Source of the DNA: Agrocybe praecox | Taxonomy: Eukaryota; Basidiomycota; Agaricomycetes; Agaricales; Agrocybaceae | Direction: 5' to 3' | Assembly (NCBI GenBank): GCA_964017145.1 | Contig: OZ024840.1 | Span: 1,488,001-1,552,000 of the forward strand | DNA: 64,000 bases | Shown here: positions 1 to 10,811 of the stretch, piece by piece | Numbering within the stretch: the stretch's first letter is position 1 | Layout of the letters: every line of letters starts with the position of its first letter | The notes under the pieces: generated by a model | The model's input: only the letters and a program-made list of their open reading frames with translations | What the model was told of the DNA's origin: nothing | The model's database searches: none | Program-made: the position numbers and the translations under genes

Positions 1-592
1 ACGGTATTCTCGCCCACGAAGGACGCGTCTTCGTCTCGCCATTCTCTTCCGACACCGTCTCTTTTGGTAAATTGACAACGATCTTCTTGACTTTCACTGG
101 TGTGACCGACGGGGCAGGCGCCGGGCTTGGAGCAGCTAACCCTGGTAAAGGGCTGACCTTCCTCGCAGGACCACCCAAAACTGCTTTCGGAGGACCGCCA
201 ATGCTCAACTGACGCCGGTTCCTGTTCGGAAACGGATTCGATGGACCCTGTGGCTGGCTTCCTGGCGCGAGCATCATCGAAGGCCGGGGGAAATGTGTGG
301 CGACAGGGGTCATGAAGTTGTTAGGGGGGTGAATCCCTGCTGCAGCCAACTGCATACTTGCATGGTGGGCGTGAGTTGGGCGACCTGGGGCGGGTGGAGG
401 GTTGGTGAAGAAGGATTGCATAGGAGTTTGTAGGGGATTGTTGAGCGGAAACGCGGGATGGAAACTTTGTTGCAGACTGGTTGGTAATGCAGGCGAGTAT
501 AAAGCTTGACCTGGACCGCCTAAGGGCTGCTGCATATTAAGATTTGGGGCAATCTTGAGATGAGGCAGGGGATCCCGACGCCTGGTAGACAT
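1..592 (-). CDS. N-terminal part of a Pro-rich hypothetical protein (gene runs off the left edge)
   Basis: An uninterrupted minus-strand reading frame runs from an ATG at 592-590 to the window edge, about 197 codons. It begins MSTRRRDPLPHLKIAPNLN and then becomes rich in Pro, Gln, Asn and Gly, with low-complexity patches. Nearest the edge it becomes more ordered, with a basic-hydrophobic patch (KVKKIVVNLP) followed by TRPSWAR. The look is that of a long disordered N-terminus leading into a domain beyond the window. The start is taken at the first ATG after stops in this frame. It is divergently arranged with the aminotransferase gene to its right. I do not recognise the family, so no function is proposed. 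The gene is incomplete only because the window ends. Confidence 0.6.
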   Translation of the reverse strand, partial: MSTRRRDPLPHLKIAPNLNMQQPLGGPGQALYSPALPTSLQQSFHPAFPLNNPLQTPMQSFFTNPPPAPGRPTHAHHASMQLAAAGIHPPNNFMTPVATHFPRPSMMLAPGSQPQGPSNPFPNRNRRQLSIGGPPKAVLGGPARKVSPLPGLAAPSPAPAPSVTPVKVKKIVVNLPKETVSEENGETKTRPSWARIP

Positions 593-1283
593 GGCGTCTT
601 ATTAGAGGGGGGAAAGGGTTGACAACGGGGGCTCTCGTAGTGAAAGAGAGCTTGAATAAGAAAGGTATAGGAAACTAAGGGTATACGATGGAGAGGAAAC
701 CTCTCAAAGTCTGAGTAGGCAGTCCCTGATGACCGTACGGTAGCAAAGGAAAGCCTTCAAATTTTGTCGTCTCAATAACCTTTCCACGTGTGCCACACTG
801 GTCACTCTGATCCTTCTCACACACCACAGACCCTTTTCTTATACCGCTCAACATTTCAAATTAATATTGCAGGTCTCGAAATACTGCCATTTGCACAAGA
901 AATGACATATGCATCAAAATCCCAACGTTGCGAAGGAAAGTGCTATTGAATTGTCCGGCCCTCCTCCGTTAAAGTCAAAGCAAATCATATTACCGGCCGC
1001 ACTGAGTACTCTATCTGGAATTGCTTTGATCCTCAGTGAACGACCCGAAAATCAATTAATGAGAACGTTGGAAGCGACGTCATATTGAAGCAATAAGCGC
1101 CTGTGTGATATACTGTAGCTCAAAATACGTGAAAGAGACAAGTAGAAGAGCGCGTTGTAGTAAGTTGTCGTCGGGATTCGGCATCAAAAGCCGACTTCTG
1201 TAAATAGCTTTCACCCGAAATAAATAGTATGACTGGGTCAAACAACTCGCGCGGATCTTCCTACTATCTTGCTCTGAGCGACC
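593..1283. other. Divergent intergenic region
   Basis: About 690 bases lie between the start of the Pro-rich gene (minus) and the aminotransferase (plus), so both promoters must be here. I see no convincing ORF, repeat or RNA gene. The short plus-strand frame starting at 1229 overlaps the aminotransferase start in another frame and is a shadow. Confidence 0.6.
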
Positions 1284-2963
1284 ATGTCTTTAGCTTTCTC
1301 GCGTGCCTTGCGCTCTTCCAAACCATCCTCTGTTCACTTCAAGGCCCAGTCATGGCGTATCACGTCCTATTCTGCACGGACGATGAGCTCTGGTTCGAAC
1401 CTATCAGACATAAATGTGCGTTTACCACTGTCAGTTCTCTTTCTCGACAGCCATATTGACAGAAAATCCTTCTAAATAGCCTTCAAAACTCGTCGTCAAT
1501 AGAAATGAAAACCCCAAGTCGATGCCTCCCTCTTCCGCCTTGAAGTTCGGGCACAACTTCGTGAGTACTACTTATCGAACGTTATTGAACAATTTAACGA
1601 ACAGTATTCCAGTCCGACCACATGCTAACGATTCCATGGACGCAAGAAGCTGGCTGGGGCACACCCCAGATTCAACCTTGTGAGTTAACACGTTCCTTTA
1701 CACCAACATTCAGCTCTCATCACCTTTGAACAGACGGGCCGCTCGCCTTAGATCCCAGTTGCACTGTCTTACACTATGCACAGACTATCTTCGAGGGTAT
1801 GAAAGCATACAAAGACCCAGAGGGCAAGATCCGAATGTTCAGACCCGACATGAACATGAGGCGAATGAACACTAGTGCTAAGCGTATCGCTCTACCCGTT
1901 CGTTATACACTTCACTATGAATTCAAGTCATTAATCCGTGCCTTAGGAATTCGACGGCACTGCGTTGTTCGAGCTCATTAAAGAACTCGTCCGTCTCGAT
2001 AAGAACTGGATTCCTACCGAGCCAGGACACAGTCTCTACGTTCGACCAACACTCAGTAAATTCACTTATCACTCAACCCTCAATATTTTCTAACATCCAT
2101 AAATCAATCTAGTCGGCACTCAAAAGGCTATTGGTGTCGGTCCCCCCAACGAAGCCCTTCTTTTCGTTATCCTCAGTCCCGCCGGCCCATACTATCCTGA
2201 AGGCTTCAAACCTATCGCGCTCTACGGTACAACCGAATACGTGAGAGCCGCTCCTGGCGGTCCGTATAATCCACTAAACCTACTTCTCTAACTCGCACTG
2301 ACTTCACTTAACGTCACTCTCATCTTTGACGTATATACACACACATACAGGCACAGGAGCATTCAAACTCGGCGTCAACTACGCACCTGGCATCCTCCCC
2401 CAGAAATTCGCCGCCAAGAAAGGTTACGCACAGAATCTCTGGCTACACGGGCCCGAACACTACCTCACGGAAGTCGGTACCATGAACATGTTCATCGCCT
2501 TCCAGAAGGAGGGCGGCGGATACGAGCTCGCCACCCCCCCTCTGGACGGCATGATCCTCCCTGGAGTCACACGCGATTCCGTGCTCACTCTCGCGCGCGA
2601 ACACGCCTCGGGTGTCAGACCCATTGCCGGTCTGCCCAAGGATCTCACCGTGTCAGAACGTCCCGTAACGATGGCAGAAGTCAAAGCTGCTTCGCAGTCC
2701 GGTAAACTTGCAGAGCTATTCGGTGCTGGTGCGTCTTCTTTTAATCAATCTCACCCCCCCAAGTGTAAGTTCTCTGTGGCTAATTTGAATGAATAGGTAC
2801 TGCCGCTGTCATTAGCCCTGTCGACCGCATCGGTTATCAAGGTGAAGACGTTCACATTCCCACTGGTAAAGACGGTATGGGCCCCATCTCAAGACACATC
2901 TGGACTGAGCTTGTTGGACGCCAAACTGGTGCTATCCCCAGTGACTGGAGCGTTGTTGTTTAG
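1284..2963 (+). CDS. BAT1: Branched-chain amino acid aminotransferase (BCAT), 8 exons, about 414 aa
   Basis: PLP-dependent enzyme that interconverts Leu/Ile/Val and their 2-oxo acids. Exons: 1284-1415, 1480-1560, 1613-1679, 1734-1897, 1947-2055, 2113-2259, 2351-2728 and 2797-2963; joined length is 1245 nt. Recognisable class IV aminotransferase blocks in order are the [11 protein letters not shown] region, the [12 protein letters not shown] region, [12 protein letters not shown], the PLP-lysine region FKLGVNYAP, the TEVGTMNMF block and the C-terminal substrate-loop region ending in SDWSVVV. The length is normal for eukaryotic BCATs. The first 33 residues are rich in Arg, Ser and Lys without acids, like a mitochondrial presequence. 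A second in-frame Met at 1383 could start a cytosolic form. BAT1 and BAT2 cannot be told apart because only one gene is visible. I am confident of the family. Confidence 0.95.
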
Positions 2964-3383
2964 AGACGCGTTATCTACTACTACTAACGCGGTCATATAT
3001 ATATCTGCTATCATCTTAATGTTTTCTGTATCTGAGGGAATCTTAATATTCTTTGGGATTGTTAGTGTTGTTTTAGAACTATATATGCGCCTCGGTCTAA
3101 AGTACATCCTTTACCTTCATTCCGATCGAAAATTTTTCGGATTCATTCACGCACACTATTGTACCGACTGCTGTAATTGCAGCAGATTCCAATCAACTCC
3201 TGCCCATAATGTTCTCTTTTTTAGTGGCAGGAGTGAATACTTGAATATTGTATGAGGTGCAGAAGCATAATAAGAATTACAAAAACAAAAAAAAGGATAG
3301 CAGCGAAAGTGGAAAGAAAAATAAAAATTACGAAAAAAAGCGCGCTGAAACTTGGGAGCGTTTAAAACAAAGCGTTGCATGCA
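2964..3383. other. Convergent 3' intergenic region
   Basis: About 420 bases between two convergent gene ends. It is AT-rich with an A-rich run around 3285-3345. It should hold both 3' UTRs and polyadenylation signals. I see nothing else. Confidence 0.5.
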
Positions 3384-6332
3384 TTACAACAGACCCATGC
3401 CATCTTCGTCGTCGTCGTTACCCCATCCACTCGCGACTTCCTCTTCTTGGGCTTCGGGTGACCGCGGGGCCTCATCTATGCTCGGACCGGGAGTCGTGAG
3501 GCCATCACTTGTTGTCGACGGTTTGCTGGAGTGCGTGGTTGTAGTGCTAGTGCTAGTTCCCTCCTTCCCTGTATACCATGATGCTTGAACAGTTCCAACA
3601 ATAGGAATGTTTGTGCCTTTCGCAAGTCCCTACAAAATTAATTCATTCATGAATACTTCGCCTTTGGTTAAGGAAAAAGAAACCAAACACACTGCTTCTG
3701 CTGCCGATCTCGATTTGAATGATACGATGTACGTCCCACTAGATTCTGCAGGCTCAACCGAGTCCAGTTGACCCGTCGTCTGCAAAAGAAAAGAAGAGTA
3801 TACATAAGGTATTCACACTTTAATGATATTTGGAAGTATACAAACCTCATACCAATCCTTCAATGCTTGTGAGCTATCATCACGTACGCCTTTAACAAGC
3901 AACTTTCTTGGACGATTGTCCAATTTCATGCTGCCGCGAGGAGGTCCGCCGCGTAGTATCGTCGCCCCACGGAAATAGCTTCGTGGGGCACCCCGCCCTC
4001 GTCCTCGATATCCTCTGTAGGAACCTGCTGCTGATGATGAGGGTAACGCAGAATCCAGACCAAGACTCGCAGCCTAAACAAAACAATAATAATCGAATCA
4101 ACCAACGAAAAAAGTGAAGGGCAAAACAAAACATACCTCAGCCTTTAATCTCTCCAATTTGGCTTTCAAATCTTCTGGACTCTCTGCTTCATGCTCTCCA
4201 ACTCTATTCTCATTGCGCATCTCTAGTTCTTTATCTAACCGTTCGTGCTCTTTCCTCTCGTGATCAGTCATACCATCTGTTGGCTTCTTGCTCGCAGGAG
4301 CCGACGCAACAGTCGTGGTGGCAGGAGGTGCCGTGAGTTTTTTCATCTCTTCATCCAACTTTCTCAGCTTCACCATAATCTCCTTCTTCTCAGTAGGCGA
4401 AGCTGTAGAAAGGGAGGCCATGAGCGTCTTTTGTTCACCAATCGCAGCCTCCAACTTTTGCTGTTTTTCTGCTAATGCGCTCAAAGTTGCTGATTTAGCT
4501 GGAGGGATGGGTGCTTTGCGTTCTGTTGCCGATGTAGATGCAGAAGGCACCGTTGAAGTGGAAGCTGTAGCGGGAGTCGCTGATGGTTGCGGGGCTGTAG
4601 TGGTTGGTTTTGATGAAATATTGGCCATTAGGGGTGCTGAAGCTGCTAACATACGCGCACCCGCTTGCCCATGACCTTCCATCGGCCTATGCCAAAATAC
4701 CTTAACAAAACGATTATTAAAGACGGCCTCCTCCGACTTCCAAGCAGCATGTGCCTCATCATGGTTCGAAAAGCTAACTAAAGCCTTCGCACTCGAACGA
4801 TCAATAGCAACATTAGTTACGGTCCCAAAGCGCTTGAACCATTCGTTGACACTTTCCAGTGTCAGCTTGTCTTCTGGGATTTTTTCCACTACTAACGTCT
4901 GATCGTTTCGCTTTTCTGGACGGAAATTATGCGCATCGCCTGCAAACATTCCTCGTCCTCTACCACCACGCCCACCTCGGTATTGTCCTCGATTCGATGG
5001 TGGTCGCATGCCGCCACCCATATGCGGAACACCACCATCCATATCCATCGGTATTCCTCCAGTGTATCCATTCCCATTCATCCCTGGAAGCATGGGGTTA
5101 TAGCCATTGCCCATTTGAGGTTCATTATTGGGTGGTATTTGGCTGGTTGACGATTGCGACATATCGACATCGCCTGATGGTATCGGTTCCGCAGAGGGCG
5201 CGTCTAGGGGAGTGATTGGCGTAAGGTCCTGGATTACTGGTAGCTCTCCGGATGCGTTGATAGGGTGCACTACACGGCTACCATCCTCTTGTTGCACTCG
5301 TGGCAAAAGAGGCGCTCGTTGATGTTGGCGTCCTCCCATAGGCCGCATGTCCATCCTAGCCTCATGAGGGTCATAAGCTCCTCCACTCATGAATGGCATC
5401 CCATTTACCGCGCCAGGGAACATGGGCATGAATGGCATTCCTGGATAAAGCTGACCTGGAACGACAGCATCCTCTCCGTGACTATATTTACACGTTGAAC
5501 CCCTCGCGCAATAACCATTATCTATAGTACATAAGCGTGAAAAAATTGACGAGAGGAAATATGTGGATACGCACTATGGTAGTCACGACAGAAGCCTCTT
5601 TTTTGATCTGGTGGCTGGTACCCTTGTGGTCTCCTGCCATTCATCATGCCCATTCCGTTCATTCCCATTCCACCCATCTGCATAGGAAAACTGGGTATAG
5701 CCATGGCACCACCCGCAAATCTGTCTGCCTGTTGCCTGCTCCATCCTCCAGACTGTTGTGGTCCAACCCCATTTCCATAGCGTGAAAAATTTCCTTCATG
5801 ATTTAATCGTTGCGTTTTAGCAGGGGGGCGTCCATCCCGTTCGTCATCGGCGCTACTTCGTTTGCGCGATCTATCCGGTGCCAGGCCTGGCGTGAGTATT
5901 TCTAGAGGAATCGGAATTCCATTATCCAAAGTTTTAGGGGACGTTGGGGCAGCATTATACGGGAGGTAGGATTTCGTTCGAATAACAGTGAATAGAGTAT
6001 CAATGAAGGCAGGACATTCTGCCCAAGGGGCAAAATATGTTAAATGTTTGCGTCATGCGAATCGAATCAAAGTAGGCTGACCTTTTTCAAGAAATTCGTC
6101 AAGTTGGAGAGCTAATTCATCTCGCATTTCATTTTCGGGTACGCTGTGTTGTAATAGGGCGAGAATATAGTCAGCGAGGGCACCAGGCTCCGCATCACAT
6201 CTGTTGGAAAAGAAAGATTATTTAGTCCAGTGACGCAAAAAGAAGCGGCAGTAATTCGGAAACGAACATTGGTTCCAAGGTTCTGACAAGCCATGGCTTC
6301 AGGTGAGTAGCATCTTCAGAATCCAGCACCAT
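3384..6332 (-). CDS. RBM26/RBM27-like RNA-binding protein (PWI-like, CCCH zinc finger, two RRMs), 7 exons
   Basis: Probable nuclear RNA-binding protein. The family (human RBM26/27; PWI/CCCH/RRM partners of the Mtl1/MTR4 RNA-surveillance machinery) works in nuclear RNA decay. Exons on the minus strand: 6332-6268, 6200-6082, 6018-5575, 5521-4137, 4073-3846, 3779-3693 and 3629-3384, giving 857 aa. Residues 1-75 form a helical PWI-like fold (KPWLVRTLEPI). A CCCH finger near 203-224 (CRDYHNNGYCARGSTCKYSH) is rebuilt exactly across the third intron. A first RRM lies near 415-490 (TLVVEKIPEDKLT; KALVSFSNHDEA). A Lys/Glu-rich coiled-coil stretch follows. An RG-rich patch precedes a second RRM near 715-790 (KLLVKGVRDDS). 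The tail is acidic. The middle is Met/Gly/Pro-rich and probably disordered. The domain set fits RBM26/27 well; the complex it joins is inferred. Confidence 0.88.
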
Positions 6333-6535
6333 ATCAGCGAAAAAAAAACGGATGCGTTGAAGTAAGGGAGTCGGCGAGATGAAGAAAGTGGACCAAGTCA
6401 GCGAGTCAGCGTGACCGCCGTACCAAAAGTGCCGCAAAACCTGATTTGTAATCAGCACAGTCCGCATGAGGAAACGTGGGCATTGTTGGCACCGCCCCCA
6501 CAGGTTTCCTCTTAAATACCTCTAAGCAAGTTCAA

Positions 6536-7080
6536 GAAAATCGCACAGTCGTTCTGGGATGAATTCGCTCATAACTACACCAATACCAGAGAAACACATA
6601 ATATCAATCCCCCAAATATTGCTCTTCTCGTTAACCGGCCTTTTCGAGTAGACGTCAGTGACGGTCAACCATCTCAGGAGCCCTGTACTGTAGGGTAGTG
6701 TGTCGATTGAGATCTGCTTCCAAAGCTCGGATTTCTTGCATGTTTGATGGGGGGTTTGAAACTGTGGTGGCACACAGCTTCAAATATGATGTGGATGTGG
6801 ATGATGACTGAAGAATGTTCTCCACATTCAGGTCACAATGTAGTAGCAGTGGATGTGAATTATGCATGTACATGACTCCTTTGCATGATCTACAAAAATC
6901 TGCAATATCTCAGCTTCTGTAAGACACCCACAAAGTTGCTGGTTCATCATGTCAATTATCCCACTGCCTACAAGATGTTAGCTAAGGTTTTCTGTTAGAC
7001 ACTGTGATGTTGAAGAAGGACTTGTCTGGACAGAATTCCATTAGAATAAGCACTTCACAGGTTCCATTTTGTTCATGTTC
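6536..7080 (-). pseudogene. Decayed fragment of a NAK/Ark1-family Ser/Thr kinase gene
   Basis: Minus-strand pieces read as the middle of a NAK (AAK1/GAK/Ark1-type) kinase: EVLILMEFCP (hinge side), then a possible old intron, then GIIDMMNQQL, TEAEILQIFVD, GVMYMHNSHPLLL, the catalytic-loop region, LEADLNRHTTLQYRAPEMVDRH and KRPVNEKSNIWGI. The copy is broken. A one-base frameshift separates IFVDHAK from GVMYMHNS, and a stop plus frame change follows the RAPEMVDRH block. The HRDLK catalytic loop reads HCDLN and the DFG motif is missing. Both N- and C-terminal kinase lobes are incomplete, with no match outside these bounds. It is therefore a relic, probably a duplicated piece of a functional kinase elsewhere in the genome. 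The boundaries are approximate. Confidence 0.8.
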
Positions 7081-7328
7081 AATGAAATATTTATATGATA
7101 CATGACAGTAAATGTATGGAATAATAAATATATATACGTGGAAAAATGTCAAAGAATTCCTGAAACAGAAGAGTCATGCAAGGTTGACGCAAAGAGGAAG
7201 TAAATTTAGAAATAAAGGAGCCCATATTTTAAATCATACTTCATAGCATCTTCTTATAAACCAAAAAAGATGATGGTAAAAAGGTAGATAAGGAAAATGT
7301 AGATATTGAACAATAAATAGTAAAGAAT

Positions 7329-7640
7329 TCATGGGCTATAGTCATCAACAAGAGCATCCTGCTGGTGCTCCTCCATCTGCTCAAGTAGACATTTAATGCA
7401 ACAGATTTTGGCCTCTTGTAGCTGAAGTTCTTTAGCCTTTTTAGTGTCTTTGTGCTCTTGAATCTGAAAACAAAAATTAATACAATACATTACTATTGAC
7501 AAGTTCAAAGTTAAAAACATACTGGATAGATAATCAGAATTGATTTTGACTTTTTTGCCTTTAGGGTAGTAGTGATTAAGGTAGTACTCGGTTTCAGACA
7601 TTGGATCCAGATCCATTTGAGTTTGATTTGAGTTGAGCAA
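7329..7640 (-). CDS. Doubtful small ORF of unknown function
   Basis: A 103-codon frame with a Lys/Glu/Gln-rich second half and an acidic end. The middle third is hydrophobic and looks like a translated intron (it starts GTATGT on the coding strand and ends TTTTCAG). Removing that segment breaks the downstream frame, so either it is coding or the locus is degenerate. It lies in the AT-rich region beside the kinase relic and may belong to the same decayed insertion. I do not recognise it. Confidence 0.25.
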   Translation of the reverse strand: MLNSNQTQMDLDPMSETEYYLNHYYPKGKKVKINSDYLSSMFLTLNLSIVMYCINFCFQIQEHKDTKKAKELQLQEAKICCIKCLLEQMEEHQQDALVDDYSP

Positions 7641-7651
7641 ACTCAGAATTT

Positions 7652-7688
7652 GACGCGACGCGACTTAATTGAGCGCGTCTCGCGTCTC
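7652..7688. repeat. CG-rich imperfect inverted repeat
   Basis: GACGCGACGCGAC (7652-7664) is followed, after TTAATTGA, by GCGCGTCTCGCGTCTC (7673-7688), which is close to its reverse complement. An 8-bp inverted repeat TGAGTTTG/CAAACTCA (7618-7625 and 7638-7645) sits just upstream. These may be the terminus of a decayed element. I see no matching end elsewhere in the window. Confidence 0.4.
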
Positions 7689-8532
7689 TTCAAGGCTGTT
7701 GCCAAATAAGTACAACATTAGGAATTTCGAGACACTTGGAATAAATTCACCATGATGGAGGGTCTTTCTCTAAGCTCCAAAAATAAGAATGTATATTCTC
7801 CTCTATATTATCAATGCCTCCAAAAAAAAATAGCATTATGACACCCGCTATACATCGATCTTCCAGTTGTCAGTCACTACGAACACAATTTGAGGAAGCT
7901 GCAAGGAGTAATTTGTGCTGCTTGTCACCGCTTTTCAAAATTAAATTCAATGCCTGCTTGAACGATGGATGGAAATTGGAAACACGTATAAGTTTTCTCA
8001 GATCTACGAAAGGCTTCAACTCCAGGCTTTGACTTGCTCGAACTTCGTTGTATCGATGTGAACAAACAGGAAACTTCCTTGCAATTTCAGTTTATTTTTA
8101 TCATCCACAAAGTTAAAAACATAAATTTGGACTATATAACAACGATTGTTAAATCTACGAGTTCAAAAGGCGAGCAAGAGGCTAACAGATGACTGATTTG
8201 AATTTTAGTCATATACCGGGAATTGCGGCAAGAAGTGGTTTCCAATTCTTAAAAGAGATGACCAAAGATAACATCAGGTGTCGCAGAATCCTCCAAGGGT
8301 CGAAATTGAATTGCGTCGCGCATGAAGCACAAAGAGGACTCCTCCCAAGAAAATCGTATCCCCTGGCAATATCGCTAGCAGCGCCCCTATCAGAAAGCTT
8401 TGATGCGTAAATTCGTTCTTGCCCTCTTTTTGAAGACCCGAGCGAAGACAAACCTTTTTTTCCAATCTTTTTTTCCCTTTCGATCAAAGAACCATAACAA
8501 TTGCGTGCTCTCCAGCCAATGAACATCGACAA

Positions 8533-8583
8533 GTTCCCGAGTCAACGCCAAGGGTTCCCGAGTCAGAAAATTGACTCGGGAAC
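8533..8583. repeat. Three copies of GTTCCCGAGTCA, two forming a perfect hairpin
   Basis: GTTCCCGAGTCA occurs at 8533-8544 and 8554-8565, and its exact reverse complement TGACTCGGGAAC at 8572-8583. The last two form a 12-bp perfect stem with a 6-base loop (8566-8571). Each copy contains TGACTC, the core half of Gcn4/AP-1-type bZIP sites. It could be a regulatory array or a small structured element; no neighbouring gene start is near enough to assign it. Confidence 0.6.
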
Positions 8584-9298
8584 TCAAGCTCCTTGTGACT
8601 GTATTGTAAGAAACCATGTGCGTCGCCAAAGGAAGGCGATGGTCGGTGCGTGGTGACGTTGATGTAACGGGGGGCCATAGGAGATAAGAACAAGCCCGGG
8701 CGCCGATGACCAAGAGGATATGACAATGAGTACGTGATAGGATCAACGACGGAGGTCCAGCTGTCCGGAGGCTGAACGTGGAATAGAAAATGAGAACGAC
8801 GGCGACGAAGGGTGGTCAAAGCGCGATTGGTAATATTGGGCGTAACATGATGCTTGATGACATCGCGTAGTAGTCACGTTATATGCAAGGGAGTCAGCGA
8901 GAGCTAAAGGTAGGCGATCACTGGAAAAGATGATGATGAGCAATAGAAGAGGATGTAAACGGTAAAGAAACATACCAGACAAACTTCATGAACATGAAAG
9001 ACAGATAGTGTAACAGTCAAGTCTTAAGCAGGAGAGGAGAGGCACACAAGTAAAAAGCAGCGGATGAAAGACAAAAAGCAGGAGAAGAAGGGAAGAAGGG
9101 CAAGGGACGGGAGGGAAAGAAGGAAAGGGAAACCTAAGCCGGAAAAAAGAGTGGTGAGGCTTTTATAGGCCGACTGCGCTTGTTTTGATGTGATGAGGCC
9201 TTTGAGCGTCACGGATTTCTGCGATTGGCTGGATCCCTATCAGTGGACCCCAGACACCATGAGGCATTTCGAAAAATGTTTTGACATTGAAAAATATT

Positions 9299-10545
9299 CT
9301 ACTTTAGCTTTAATCCTGGTAACGTGAACATCTGAAATCCAGTTTCTTCACTGGACGCTCAATAGAACAAGAAAATGTATTTACCTCGAATATTGCCTCC
9401 GAGGGCACTCCCCATCCTCGTATGCCTTCGACGCGATTGTCCATTCTCGTACCAAGCATTACGCCGATTACAGTACCACTTTCTTTCTCAATAATTGGGC
9501 CACCGCTGGATCCTGCCGTCGGAAGTGGGGTGAATAACAAATGCGAGAGAGCATCGTACGTTCCGGGCTAACGAATAGATGTTAACGGGTACATCAACAT
9601 TCGCAAATTACTCTCACCTCTGCTTCCCGACCAGCAAAGTCCCGGTATCCTAAGACCTTGCCCTCCTGCCATTTACCCCATGTATCTCCAATCCAAGGAT
9701 TCCATCCGGACTCCACAGGCTTATCGTGCGACACGAAATGTGCATCAATCACCGTGTCTATGTGTGCTGGATATGGAGAAACAGGAAGTGTGTTCACCGC
9801 ACCCCGCGGTAGAAGACATGACAGAAGAAGTAAATCAGACCTTGGAAGAGCTGAGACCACGCGAGACACTGGGTACACTGTCAGAGAATCCGTGGATCCG
9901 GTGAGTATGAACGTTCCGGAATGACTTTCACGGGTAGTATCAGAGGCGGTCGACATGAGTACTGGTGATTGTCGTATCTGGCCATTGAATAAATATTCGT
10001 CCTAGTAAGTCCACCGCAAAACCAGTGCCTACCTCTTCCAACGTATGTGCGCAAGTCACTATAATCGTCTCTTCCTCATAACTTTTGCCACCGCTTTCAC
10101 CTTCTCCCACATTGAGGGCAAAGCCAGAAGATAAAGTAATTTTATGCTCCCTATCCGTCTGCACACAATGCGCTACCGTAATCACATTCTTACAACTCTC
10201 TTCGACACTCGCTACATTCACCCTTCGTGATTCGGGAGCCCGTGATTCATAAGGCAATGAGACAGTCAGAACACTCCCCGCATTCGCAACAAACTGCTTG
10301 ATGATATCATGGATTGAAGGGTGTTGGTGGTTGCTCGACGCTGCTAGGAGTACACGCCTGTCGAGCAATGGTGGGATAGGTTCACTAGATTCGACCAGAC
10401 TCTCGTTAAACATGGGGGGCGGTCCTGGTGGTGGAGCAGCACCTAATATCGAGGGCGTGACGATGGCAAACCCCCTCCTCGTGGAACATGGACCAGCCAC
10501 CAGTCTTTTGGACGATAGGGTCGGGTTAGAAAGTAGTCGAAGCAT
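9299..10545 (-). CDS. Trypsin-like serine protease, probably mitochondrial, 4 exons, 362 aa
   Basis: Chymotrypsin-fold peptidase of the trypsin-like cysteine/serine superfamily. Exons: 10545-10033, 9977-9618, 9567-9385 and 9331-9299; total 1089 nt. The N-terminus MLRLLSNPTLSSKRLVAG is basic and hydroxylated like a mitochondrial targeting signal, so I prefer this Met to the upstream one at 10626. The catalytic His is probably in VTCAHTLEE; an earlier AHC motif also occurs (VITVAHCV). A candidate Asp lies in RSDLLLLS. The nucleophile Ser is in TAGSSGGPIIEKESG, a GxSGGP box. The second half, GTVIGVMLGTR, is the usual strand after the active site. The last exon adds only ten residues. No PDZ domain is visible, so it is not a classical HtrA. 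The substrate is unknown. Confidence 0.82.
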
Positions 10546-10811
10546 GTTAATGTTACAGCGTCCTACGAGATGGTGGTCGCGGACCTGACTTAGATGTTTA
10601 GCCAACCTGAGGCTGTCTGATAACACATGTCGCTAAATTAATTAGCAATCATTGCTATGACGTCAAGTCAGGCAATCGAGAGATAACACGACAGCGAAAA
10701 AGACAACATTCTCACCTGGGAATTTACAAAACTGTACAAATAATTCATAGATAGCAATGCAATTTCAAGAAATAGGTTTGTTCATATCGCCTAAACTCGA
10801 AATTACGCTCA

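Larger units (their letters stand above)
7641..9298. other. Gene-poor intergenic region
   Basis: About 1.65 kb with only short overlapping frames on both strands (mainly 8209-8982, minus) that lack family motifs, splice logic or consistent frames. It holds the small repeats listed separately at 7652 and 8533. I see no gene. Confidence 0.5.

Noticed and set aside
8209..8982. Overlapping minus-strand ORFs of 60-118 codons
   Set aside because: No family motif, frames overlap each other, and no splice logic links them; likely noncoding.
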